From Cohnella thailandensis (GTDB lineage: Bacteria; Bacillota; Bacilli; Paenibacillales; Paenibacillaceae): DNA of 64,000 nt. This document shows positions 44,202 to 51,675 of this stretch, piece by piece; position 1 is the stretch's first letter, and the number at the start of each line of letters is the position of its first letter. The position numbers and the translations under genes are program-made. The notes under the pieces were generated by a model. It worked only from the letters and a program-made list of their open reading frames with translations. It made no database searches and was not told the DNA's origin. The stretch spans positions 325,702 through 389,701 of the forward strand of contig NZ_JACJVQ010000005.1 of assembly GCF_014212135.1 (NCBI RefSeq), written 5' to 3'.

Positions 44202-44852
44202 ATGGCTTTCATCATGTTTATAGCTGCTTCAATGCTAGAGTATATCTCTTTCTTTATTTTTGTTATGGTATTGTTCCGATTCTCGGTGAAAGAGAACATT
44301 CTCCGATTCATCCTCGGAGCCTTGATCCTGGCGTTCGTGTCGAACACACTCCAAACCGAGTCTTTGCAGGATATATCTCCTATCGTTAACGTGTTTATTT
44401 TGTTCTTCTTAACTACGATTATATTGAGAGTTCGGTTGTTCCATGCGTTTATCATGGTAGTCATGGGCTATGTCACGCAAGCTCTCGTCCAATGGCTGCT
44501 ATATATGATCTTGATTAATTCGAACGCCGTGGATGAATTTGTTCCATATACGGCTTCGGGATATGCGTTGCAGTTATTGACTTTCTTCTTCGTGTGCTTG
44601 ATTTCAGGCTTCATCTACCTGAGCAAAGGCGGATTCGGCTACATTCAATCCAGCAGCCGATTCTACAAAGATTCGATCAAAGGAAATAAGCTCTTCCTGA
44701 TTTTTTTGGTGCTGGGTCTTATTATTTTATTTGCCGTTAATGTTTTGTACATGACCAATTCCCGAATGATCGATTCGATCTCCGTCGTAGCAATATCTCT
44801 TATTGCGATTCTTCTAGTACTTATTTACTTCTCCATAAGGAAGGAACGATAG
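44202..44852 (+). CDS. AgrC-like membrane sensor protein without a kinase domain
   Basis: 216 residues, almost wholly hydrophobic, with six to seven membrane helices (FISFFIF-like ISFFIFVMVLFRFSV, ILRFILGALILAFVSN, INVFILFFLTTIILRV-like segments, LFLIFLVLGLIILFAVNVLY, VAISLIAILLVLIYFS). It resembles the N-terminal sensor half of AgrC-type GHKL kinases. It ends SIRKER directly after the last helix, where a kinase would begin, and agrB starts two bases later, so no kinase is encoded. GGGGGATC precedes the ATG. The region is clearly AT-richer than its surroundings, which suggests transfer. Confidence 0.7.
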   Translation: MAFIMFIAASMLEYISFFIFVMVLFRFSVKENILRFILGALILAFVSNTLQTESLQDISPIVNVFILFFLTTIILRVRLFHAFIMVVMGYVTQALVQWLLYMILINSNAVDEFVPYTASGYALQLLTFFFVCLISGFIYLSKGGFGYIQSSSRFYKDSIKGNKLFLIFLVLGLIILFAVNVLYMTNSRMIDSISVVAISLIAILLVLIYFSIRKER

Positions 44853-44853
44853 T

Positions 44854-45387
44854 ATGATAGAGAAGTTAGCCCTTTCCATCGCTACCTCAATAAAGAAAGT
44901 CGACGAAGACCAAACTCCTAGCATTGAGGTAATGAAGTTCTCGTTGATCACGATCCTTCACACCTTGTTCACGATGGTCATTATCATTATCGTCGGATTG
45001 GTTTTAGGAAAACCATGGGTAACTCTTTATGGTTTGCTGTATTTTATGCTTTTGAGATTCTTCTCCGGAGGCTATCATTTACATTCCTCACTCTGGTGTT
45101 CCGTGCTTTCTGTGGTTCTAATGTGCGCTGCTCCGTTCATCTCGTTATCTAACGATTTGATTATTATTGGAAATATTGTTAATTTAGTAATGATGGCTAT
45201 ATTTGCGCCGTCGAATATTAAGGGATTCGCGCAGATTCCCGAGAAGTTTTTTCCTATTCTTAAGCTGGTGTCGATTGTAATTGTGGGAGCGAACTTCTTC
45301 ATGAAGGACCCTACTCTTACAATTGTTGCCATATTTCAATCTGTTCTGCTCTTATTCAAGAATGGAAAGGAGGTCAACCACTCATGA
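44854..45387 (+). CDS. agrB: AgrB-like peptide-processing membrane protease
   Basis: 177 residues with five to six membrane helices. RFFSGGYHLHSSLWC carries the conserved GGYH histidine and the downstream catalytic cysteine of AgrB, which cleaves the AgrD precursor and forms the thiolactone. The N-terminus (MIEKLALSIATSIKKVDEDQ) is typical. It starts two bases after the membrane-sensor gene and its stop overlaps the next start (ATGA), so sensor, protease and peptide are translated as one unit. Confidence 0.92.
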   Translation: MIEKLALSIATSIKKVDEDQTPSIEVMKFSLITILHTLFTMVIIIIVGLVLGKPWVTLYGLLYFMLLRFFSGGYHLHSSLWCSVLSVVLMCAAPFISLSNDLIIIGNIVNLVMMAIFAPSNIKGFAQIPEKFFPILKLVSIVIVGANFFMKDPTLTIVAIFQSVLLLFKNGKEVNHS

Positions 45388-45509
45388 AGAAGCAACTGGC
45401 TCTTGGACTGGGCAAGGCTCTTGGCGTATTCGCGGTTGTTTTCGTAAGCACGGCGTGCTTCTGGATCATGCACCGTCCGGAAATCCCTGCCGAACTGAAA
45501 CGCGCATAA
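45384..45509 (+). CDS. agrD: AgrD-like cyclic lactone autoinducer precursor
   Basis: 41 residues. The amphipathic N-terminal helix is MKKQLALGLGKALGVFAVVF, followed by VSTACFWIMHRPEIPAELKR. This has the AgrD plan: a helix for membrane docking, a signal region with one cysteine, and a charged tail with P-x-I-P-x-E-L. By analogy the ring would be Cys25 to Met29 (CFWIM) with a short tail such as STA. AgrB would cut before HRPEIPAEL. GGAGG lies ten bases before the ATG; the start overlaps the agrB stop. Confidence 0.88.
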   Translation: MKKQLALGLGKALGVFAVVFVSTACFWIMHRPEIPAELKRA

Positions 45510-45526
45510 GAAGTGGGGAGGGGAGC

Positions 45527-45922
45527 ATGATGTCTACCTTTCACCTACTGGATGCGAATGGGCATCCGGTCGAAGTGAATGTCGATGAAGTGCTCGCGAT
45601 TCGACCGACTTCCAACGGCCCAGAATTTCACACTAAGCATGGGGTATTCTATTATCCTACGACTCTTGAGGAATTTCAGGCGTTGCTAGGCGAGGCTGGC
45701 TTCGAGCGGCTGGATCGGGGCAACCTGGTCAACATGACTCATGCCAAGTCATTCGACAAAAAATCGCGCAAAGTGTACTTCGAAGACCCTTGGACTTCTG
45801 GCAGTTTCTTCGCAACGGTTTCCGAGGCCAATACACATAAGGTGATGCATCTGGTCAAGGAGGAATCTTCTTCGTATCAGAAAGCGCCTAAAGGTTTGTT
45901 CTGGTCAAGGAATAGGACCTGA
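45527..45922 (+). CDS. Stand-alone LytTR DNA-binding regulator
   Basis: 131 residues. Residues about 10-105 form a LytTR domain (VNVDEVLAIRPTSNGPEFHT, then GFERLDRGNLVNMTHAKSF), the type found in AgrA. There is no receiver domain and no phospho-acceptor site, unlike AgrA. It follows agrD by 17 bases, with GGGGAGGGG upstream; ATG 45527 or 45530 may start it. The simplest reading is the output of the Agr-like peptide system, but how the signal reaches it without kinase and receiver is unknown. A bidirectional terminator follows. Confidence 0.82.
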   Translation: MMSTFHLLDANGHPVEVNVDEVLAIRPTSNGPEFHTKHGVFYYPTTLEEFQALLGEAGFERLDRGNLVNMTHAKSFDKKSRKVYFEDPWTSGSFFATVSEANTHKVMHLVKEESSSYQKAPKGLFWSRNRT

Positions 45923-45963
45923 CACCACAGACGTCCACTGAAGACGTGTACTTACTATAGGCA

Positions 45964-46008
45964 AGAAGCCCTCGAGCCCTTATCGGATCCGAGGGCTTCT
46001 TCCTTTCT
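45964..46008. terminator. Bidirectional terminator after the Agr-like operon
   Basis: AGAAGCCCTCG (45964-45974) pairs with CGAGGGCTTCT (45990-46000), then TCCTTTCTT. The minus strand has TTCTTGC on the other side. Confidence 0.82.
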
Positions 46009-46018
46009 TGCCGGCTTC

Positions 46019-46918
46019 CTAACCGTTCACGACCGTTCCGCCGTTCACATGGATTACTTGTCCGCTGACGTAAGACGAGTCTTCGCTCGCCAGATAGACA
46101 TAGGCGGGAGCCAGCTCGTCCGGCTGCCCGGCGCGCTTCATCGGCGTATCCATGCCGAACTTCGATACTTCCGTCTCGTTGAAAGTCGAAGGGATGAGCG
46201 GAGTCCAGATCGGCCCCGGCGCGACGGCGTTGACCCGAATTCCCTTGCCGATGAGGTTAAGGGAAAGCGAGCGCGTAAAGGAGACGATCGCTCCCTTGGA
46301 AGCGGAATAATCGATCAATTTCGGGTTGCCCTTGTACGCGGTGATCGAGGCTGTATTGATGACGGCGGAGCCCGGCTTCAAATACGGAAGAGCGGCTTGC
46401 GTCAGATAGAACATGCCGAATACGTTCGTCGCGAACGTCTTGGTAAGCTGCTCCGGGCTTATCTTGTCCAAGCCGTCCACCGGATGCTGCTCGGCGGCGT
46501 TGTTCACGACGATGTCCAATCGGCCGAGCTTCTGTACCGTCTGCTGAACGGCTTCCTTGCAGAAGGCGGGATCGCCGATATCCCCGGCGAACAGCAAGCA
46601 ACTGCGGCCTTCCTGCTCCACCTGCCTCTGCGATTCCTTCGCGTCCGTGTACTCGCTTAAGTACACGATAGCGACATCCGCGCCCTCTTTGGCGAAGGCG
46701 ATCGCGACGGCGCGGCCGATTCCGCTGTCCCCGCCCGTAACGATGGCGACCTTCCCGGCCAGCTTGCCGGCCGGCCGGTAGATCGGGGACTCCGCCTCCG
46801 GGGCGGGATACATATCGCTCTCCAAGCCCGGCTGACGGTCCTGATGCTGCGGCGGGAAGTGATCCGGCCTGGACGGCGCCGCCCAGCCGGGTTGATCTGC
46901 GTCAAGCAACATGAACAT
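46019..46918 (-). CDS. Short-chain dehydrogenase/reductase, general-stress type
   Basis: 299 residues. The 50-residue N-terminal extension rich in Pro, Gln and His (FPPQHQDRQPGLESDMYPAP) is typical of the stress-induced YhdF/YhxD-type SDRs. The Rossmann motif is VTGGDSGIGRAVA, with NNAAEQHP and catalytic YSASKGA. The C-terminus is VSGQVIHVNGG. It reduces or oxidises an unknown carbonyl/alcohol with NAD(P)(H). AAAGGAG precedes the ATG. It is convergent with the LytTR gene and downstream of spoVR on the same strand. Confidence 0.88.
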   Translation of the reverse strand: MFMLLDADQPGWAAPSRPDHFPPQHQDRQPGLESDMYPAPEAESPIYRPAGKLAGKVAIVTGGDSGIGRAVAIAFAKEGADVAIVYLSEYTDAKESQRQVEQEGRSCLLFAGDIGDPAFCKEAVQQTVQKLGRLDIVVNNAAEQHPVDGLDKISPEQLTKTFATNVFGMFYLTQAALPYLKPGSAVINTASITAYKGNPKLIDYSASKGAIVSFTRSLSLNLIGKGIRVNAVAPGPIWTPLIPSTFNETEVSKFGMDTPMKRAGQPDELAPAYVYLASEDSSYVSGQVIHVNGGTVVNG

Positions 46919-46968
46919 AGATAATCCACTCCTTTCCTCAGGAGTAGATTACGACCAGAACGGATTTT

Positions 46969-48378
46969 TTAAACATTCTTCCGCGAGGTCTTCTTCCCGT
47001 CGCAGCTGAACAGAACGTCTTTGCCTTCCACGCTCGTCTCCAGATGCACCGGCTTGCCCCAGAGCTGCACCACGTAGGGCATCGTGCGCTCGATATACTT
47101 CAGGTCCAGCTCCGAGCCCTCGAACCGATGGGACAGGTACAGCTCTCCGTTGCGCTGATAATCGCCGTCGGTTACGACGAGGTAAGGGAAGCCTCCGTTC
47201 ACCCTCGAATAGACGAGCTGATCCCGGATCGTTTCCCACGTTTTATCCGTAATCGTCCAATCCGGCCCCTTTTTCTCGAAAATATACAGATCCAGCTCAT
47301 CCGTCAGTTCCTTGGTCAAGTAATTGCGCAGGAAGGACGGGTCCGAATCGAGCTCGCGCACCTCGAACATCTTCTCGCGGCCCCATCTCTTCTCGATGTC
47401 CTCGAAAATCTTCAGCCCCAGATAGTACGGGTTCAGCGAGCTGCGGGAGGGCTGCACGACGGCCGAGTTGAGCTTCGCGTATTCGATCGTCTCCTCGCTC
47501 GTCAGATTCAGCTCGCGGATGATTCTCTGGTGCCAGAAGGTGGCCCAGCCTTCGTTCATGATCTTCGTCTCGATCTGCGGCCAGAAGTAGAGCATCTCCT
47601 CGCGCAGCATCGACATGACGTCGCGCTGCCAGTCGGCCATGTACGGCGAATATTCCTGAATGAACCAGAGCAGGTCTTTCTCCGGCTCCGGGGGGAAGCG
47701 GCGGGCATCGGAGGAGGCGGTGGGCTCGTTATGGCGGTCGGCGTCCGCGTTCTCCTCCAGCGACCACAAGTCATCGTAAGGCGAAGGCTGGATGGACTTG
47801 CTTTTCCGTTCCTTCTCGGCGCGCTGCTGCATCTCCATATACCTTCTTTTGTCCAACCCTTGCGGCCTTACGATGGCGGGATCGACATGCTCCTGGATCG
47901 CCATGACCGCGTCGAGGAATTTCTCCACTTCGTCGCTGCCGTATTCCAGCTCGTACTGGCGAATCCGTTCGGCGGTGGCGGACATGCTCTCGACCATGTT
48001 GCGATTCGAGGCGGAGAAGCGGGCATTGTTCTTGAAAAAGTCGCAGTGCGCCAATACGTGCGCGACGATCAGCTTGTTCTGGACGAGCGAGTTGCCGTCG
48101 AGCAGGAAGGCGTAGCAGGGGTTGGAGTTGATAACGAGCTCGTAAATCTTGCTGAGGCCGAGGTCGTACTGCATCTTCATTCTATTGAAGGTTTTGCCGA
48201 AGCTCCAATGGCTGTAGCGGGTCGGCATCCCGTAAGCGCCGAACGTATAGATGATATCGGACGGACAGATCTCGTACCGCATCGGATAGAAATCGAGCCC
48301 GAAGCCCTTCGCGATCTCGGTAATCTCCCCGATGGCGGTCTCCAGTTCGTGATGTTCATCGTTATGGGACATGTACAT
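46969..48378 (-). CDS. spoVR: SpoVR-family protein
   Basis: 469 residues. The family blocks are clear: [88 protein letters not shown] and [15 protein letters not shown]. In Bacillus SpoVR is needed for spore cortex formation and its homologue YcgB works with YeaG (PrkA) and YeaH. Here prkA is 4.3 kb away in the opposite direction. GAGGGGGA precedes ATG 48378. Confidence 0.96.
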   Translation of the reverse strand: MYMSHNDEHHELETAIGEITEIAKGFGLDFYPMRYEICPSDIIYTFGAYGMPTRYSHWSFGKTFNRMKMQYDLGLSKIYELVINSNPCYAFLLDGNSLVQNKLIVAHVLAHCDFFKNNARFSASNRNMVESMSATAERIRQYELEYGSDEVEKFLDAVMAIQEHVDPAIVRPQGLDKRRYMEMQQRAEKERKSKSIQPSPYDDLWSLEENADADRHNEPTASSDARRFPPEPEKDLLWFIQEYSPYMADWQRDVMSMLREEMLYFWPQIETKIMNEGWATFWHQRIIRELNLTSEETIEYAKLNSAVVQPSRSSLNPYYLGLKIFEDIEKRWGREKMFEVRELDSDPSFLRNYLTKELTDELDLYIFEKKGPDWTITDKTWETIRDQLVYSRVNGGFPYLVVTDGDYQRNGELYLSHRFEGSELDLKYIERTMPYVVQLWGKPVHLETSVEGKDVLFSCDGKKTSRKNV

Positions 48379-48466
48379 GGCCGTTCCCCCTCGAATGGCA
48401 ATAGTTCCACCACGCTATGTATATGCGGGAACCGGATAAGTCGTGACAGTTGGACGAGGTTCGAAG

Positions 48467-48499
48467 TTGCCAAGGTTGATCCCCCCCCTGTGGTATAAT
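48467..48499 (+). promoter_or_regulatory. Promoter-like element with C8 tract in the spacer
   Basis: TTGCCA (48467-48472) and TATAAT (48494-48499) are 21 bases apart, with eight consecutive C residues (48481-48488) between them. The spacer is too long for normal use; loss of bases from the tract would improve it. Confidence 0.35.
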
Positions 48500-48558
48500 T
48501 TATTGACAAGGCTTGAGCTAGTTGGTTCCATACATCCAAGCTTAAGGAGGGGGATAAC

Positions 48559-48779
48559 ATGCCATTTAACCTTAAAGCTCCCGTGAGTCATATCATAAAA
48601 ATCGTAAAGATTACATTCAAATCGCTGGTTAGGAATATGAAATCTATAATCCCGTTGACGATCTCGATTCCGACCAGGAGATTAGGCAAATGATCGAGGA
48701 GTCCGAAAATGACTTGAAACTCGGCAGAGTGTATACAACGGAAGAGATGATAGAAGAGATAAAGCGCGGTGGCCTGTAA
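48559..48779 (+). pseudogene. Decayed antitoxin of a type II toxin-antitoxin pair
   Basis: AAGGAGGGGG precedes ATG 48559 (MPFNLKAPVS). The frame that continues as a protein is shifted near 48590: it reads SYHKNRKDYIQIAG, hits TAG at 48630, then EYEIYNPVDDLDSDQEIRQM and ends GRVYTTEEMIEEIKRGGL at 48779. The last part looks like an antitoxin C-terminus. A frameshift plus an internal stop show decay; reading from ATG 48690 would give only 29 residues. The stop is directly followed by the toxin-like remnant. Confidence 0.55.
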
Positions 48780-48932
48780 TTGATCGTCCAATGGACCGAG
48801 ACGGCTCGTCATCGATTCCATTACTGTTTTGTTGATCGATACGTCATCTCATACAAGATTTTGGATCAGGACGAACGGCACGTCATTACCTCATTCAAGC
48901 ATATGGCAATGAAACGGAACTTCAAATATTGA
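48780..48932 (+). pseudogene. Internally deleted RelE/ParE-like toxin remnant
   Basis: A TTG-started frame of 50 residues follows the antitoxin stop without a gap. It begins like the first strand-helix of ParE/RelE toxins (IVQWTETARHR) and passes straight into what looks like their final strands (FVDRYVISYKILDQDERHVI, then TSFKHMAMKRN). Intact toxins are about 90-110 residues, so roughly the middle 40-50 residues are missing. It is probably inactive. A DUF4258-type origin is an alternative. A terminator (GCCGACTC/GAGTCGG plus Ts, 48938-48965) follows. Confidence 0.5.
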
Positions 48933-48937
48933 ATATC

Positions 48938-48966
48938 GGCCGACTCCTTGGCGAGTCGGTTTTTTG
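48938..48966 (+). terminator. Terminator after the toxin remnant
   Basis: GCCGACTC, loop CTTGGC, GAGTCGG, then TTTTTTG. The following gap to 49305 contains no gene I can defend. Confidence 0.8.
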
Positions 48967-49305
48967 TCTACCCGCTTTCCAGAAATACGCTTGCGAATGT
49001 TACGGACGAATACGAACGACGCCGATCTCCGACGCGTTGATGGAGATGGAGATGGCGTTGCCGCTTTGGTTGATGACCAAATAATGGTTCTTGCCGATGC
49101 GGCGAGTGTGCCGGGGGCTGGAATCGCGCGGCGGGAAGGCAATCGTACAACGCCCGGCGAATAGGATAGGAGAAATGCGGCAATGGGCGGCAATCGGGAT
49201 TGGCCGAGCGTTAGGCTTCTTCGGACGGGAGCTTGCACTCTTCCTGAGAGCATGATAAAACAAAGGGATATTGATGTTCGCAAGCTGGAAGGAAGGACGT
49301 GTGGA

Positions 49306-51675
49306 GTGGTGGAGAAGGAGGAAGTCATTCGGGCGGAGGAGACGGCAAGGCTCTCCGAAGTGCTCGGGGTCATCGACAGGCGGCTGTTCAAGGAGCTGTC
49401 CGTGCTGGGGGATAGACGGGGAGACGTCGTCGGGATCCGGCAGGAGTTCTTCGACGACGTCAGCTTTAACTTCTCGGACGCGACGGAGCTCGGAGAAACC
49501 TGGAGCAGCATCGTGCAGCAAGCGGAGCTGCTCGCGGAGCGGGAGCGCAGCCATCGCGTCGCTTCGACGGCCGTGGAGCGGCTGGCTTGGCAGCACGACA
49601 ATCCGTATTTTGCGCGGATCGATTTCGTGGAAGAGGGAGCGGGGAACCCGGTCGAGAGCATCTACATCGGCCGTTCCTCGCTGATCGGCGAAGACGGCGA
49701 AACCTTCTATATATACGACTGGCGGGCGCCGGTGTCGAGCTTGTTCTACGACGGAGAGCCGGGGCCGGTCTCTTACGAGACGCCAAGCGGATCGATCCGC
49801 GGGTCGATGACATTGAAGCGGCAATTCGTCATTCGGGGAGGCCAACTGAAGCACGTCTTCGATACGGACGAGACGATCGGGGACGACATTCTGCAGGCGG
49901 TGCTGTCCGAGCGTTCGGATACGTCGATGAAAAGCATCGTGGCCACGATCCAGAAGGAGCAGAACCGGATCATCCGCGACGAGAAGCATAAGCTGCTTGT
50001 CGTCCAAGGGGCGGCGGGCAGCGGCAAAACGTCGGCGGCCCTGCAGCGGGTCGCCTACCTGCTGTACCGTTACCGGGAGACGCTGACACCCGATCAGGTC
50101 GTGCTTTTCTCGCCGAATCCGGTGTTTAAGGGCTACGTCTCCCGGGTTCTCCCGGATCTCGGAGAGGCGAACATGAGGCAGATGACGTTCCGCGAGCTGA
50201 TCGAGTCCCGGCTCGGCCGCCGCTGGGAGGTCGAGGACCTGTTCGAGCAGACCGAGGAGCTCGCGGCCGCCAGCGGCACGGCGGAAGGCGATTCGCGCGA
50301 GGCGGCGGCCCGCTACAAGGGCTCGGAGCACTTCTTCGCGACGGTGCGGAACTACCTGGAGCGTCTTAAGAAGCAAGGAGTGCGCTTCCGTCCGCTTCGC
50401 TTCCGGGGAGATACGATCGTCTCGACGGAGGAGATGTCGGCGAAGTATTACGGCGATTTCGCTCAAGAGGACTTCGGAGACCGGCTTATCAAGCTGAGAA
50501 AATGGCTGAACGAGCGCCTCAACGCTTGGATCGAGAGCCAGATCGGCGAGACGTGGCTAGAGGAAGCGGCGGAGCTCGCGGACGACGAGGACATCCAGCG
50601 AGTTTACGTTCAGATTAGAAAACAAGGCGGCTTCCACGACGAGGCTTTCGACGACGAGGACCGGATGACCGATCTGCTGAAACGCAGAGTCGCGGAGAAT
50701 TCGATCGCTCCTCTGCGCAAGGCCGTGAAGGGCTTCCGCTTCATGGACCCGATGGCGACGTACCGCGAGCTGTTCCGCAGCCGTACGTTGTTTACGGCGT
50801 GCGCGCCGGACGGCAAGCTGCCGCCGAAGTACGAGTGGATGGCGATGCGCGCGGACGAGACGCTCGGCCGCAAGACGATCGACTATGAAGACGCGACTCC
50901 GCTTCTATTCGTCATGGAGGCGCTGGAAGGCTTTCGCAAGGTGGAAGGCGAAGTGAAGCACCTGTTCGTCGACGAGGCGCAGGATTATTCTCCGTTCCAA
51001 GCCGCATTCTTGAAGCGCAGGTTTCCTCATGCGCGTCTGACGGTGCTCGGAGACTTCAATCAAGCGATCTACGCCCAAGCGGAGGAGAGCGGGGGCTTCG
51101 GCGGCTGGACCCGGCTGGTGCCGGAGGAAGAAACCGCCGTCTGGCGGCTGACGACAAGCTATCGGTCGACCCGGCCGATCGTCGAGTTCTCGAAACGGAT
51201 CCTGAAGCCGGAAGACGCGGCGAACATTACCCCGTTCAACCGGGACGGCGAGGAACCGAGCGTTCTCTCCTGCCGCGACAACAACGAGCTGGCGGAGAGG
51301 GTCGCGAAGAGAGCGGAGGAGCTGCTGGCCGCGGGCTACGCGACCATCGGCATCATCGCCAAGACGGCCGTCGAGTGCGGAGATGCCAGCGCCTTGATCA
51401 AGGAGCGGTTATCCGAAGAGACGCCGGTTACGCTCGTGACCGGAGGCTCAGCGAAGTTGCCGCCTGGCATCTCGATCCTCCCTTCCTATCTATCGAAGGG
51501 GATCGAATTCGACGCGGTGATCGTCTGGGACGCTTCGGCGGAGAAATACGGAAGAGAGCAGGACCGCAAGCTTTTATATACCGTCTGCACTCGCGCCCTT
51601 CACGTGCTGGACGTTTATTTCGCCGGCGAGCCTTCGCCGCTCCTCTCCTTCGAACGGAAGGAGGCCCATTCATGA
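49306..51675 (+). CDS. helD: RNA polymerase recycling helicase-like factor HelD
   Basis: 789 residues, superfamily 1 helicase type. A helical N-terminal arm (EEVIRAEETARLSEVLGV) precedes SSLIGEDGETFYIYDWRAPV and Walker A VVQGAAGSGKTSAALQRVAY. Later motifs are LFVDEAQDYSPFQ, LGDFNQAIY, TTSYRSTRPI and LPSYLSKGIEFDAVIV. HelD binds RNA polymerase, pulls it off DNA or RNA and recycles it. GTG 49306 is chosen: AAGGAAGG lies eight bases upstream and the product begins at the expected arm, although the frame is open further up. Its stop overlaps the recQ start (ATGA). Confidence 0.92.
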   Translation: MVEKEEVIRAEETARLSEVLGVIDRRLFKELSVLGDRRGDVVGIRQEFFDDVSFNFSDATELGETWSSIVQQAELLAERERSHRVASTAVERLAWQHDNPYFARIDFVEEGAGNPVESIYIGRSSLIGEDGETFYIYDWRAPVSSLFYDGEPGPVSYETPSGSIRGSMTLKRQFVIRGGQLKHVFDTDETIGDDILQAVLSERSDTSMKSIVATIQKEQNRIIRDEKHKLLVVQGAAGSGKTSAALQRVAYLLYRYRETLTPDQVVLFSPNPVFKGYVSRVLPDLGEANMRQMTFRELIESRLGRRWEVEDLFEQTEELAAASGTAEGDSREAAARYKGSEHFFATVRNYLERLKKQGVRFRPLRFRGDTIVSTEEMSAKYYGDFAQEDFGDRLIKLRKWLNERLNAWIESQIGETWLEEAAELADDEDIQRVYVQIRKQGGFHDEAFDDEDRMTDLLKRRVAENSIAPLRKAVKGFRFMDPMATYRELFRSRTLFTACAPDGKLPPKYEWMAMRADETLGRKTIDYEDATPLLFVMEALEGFRKVEGEVKHLFVDEAQDYSPFQAAFLKRRFPHARLTVLGDFNQAIYAQAEESGGFGGWTRLVPEEETAVWRLTTSYRSTRPIVEFSKRILKPEDAANITPFNRDGEEPSVLSCRDNNELAERVAKRAEELLAAGYATIGIIAKTAVECGDASALIKERLSEETPVTLVTGGSAKLPPGISILPSYLSKGIEFDAVIVWDASAEKYGREQDRKLLYTVCTRALHVLDVYFAGEPSPLLSFERKEAHS

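Noticed and set aside
43980-45510. Mobile element carrying the Agr-like genes
   Set aside because: The segment is AT-rich, but no transposase, integrase, terminal repeat or target duplication was seen.
45323-45526. Extended start for the LytTR gene reaching back through agrD
   Set aside because: The upstream codons lie out of frame over agrB and agrD; GGGGAGGGG just before 45527 fixes the start.
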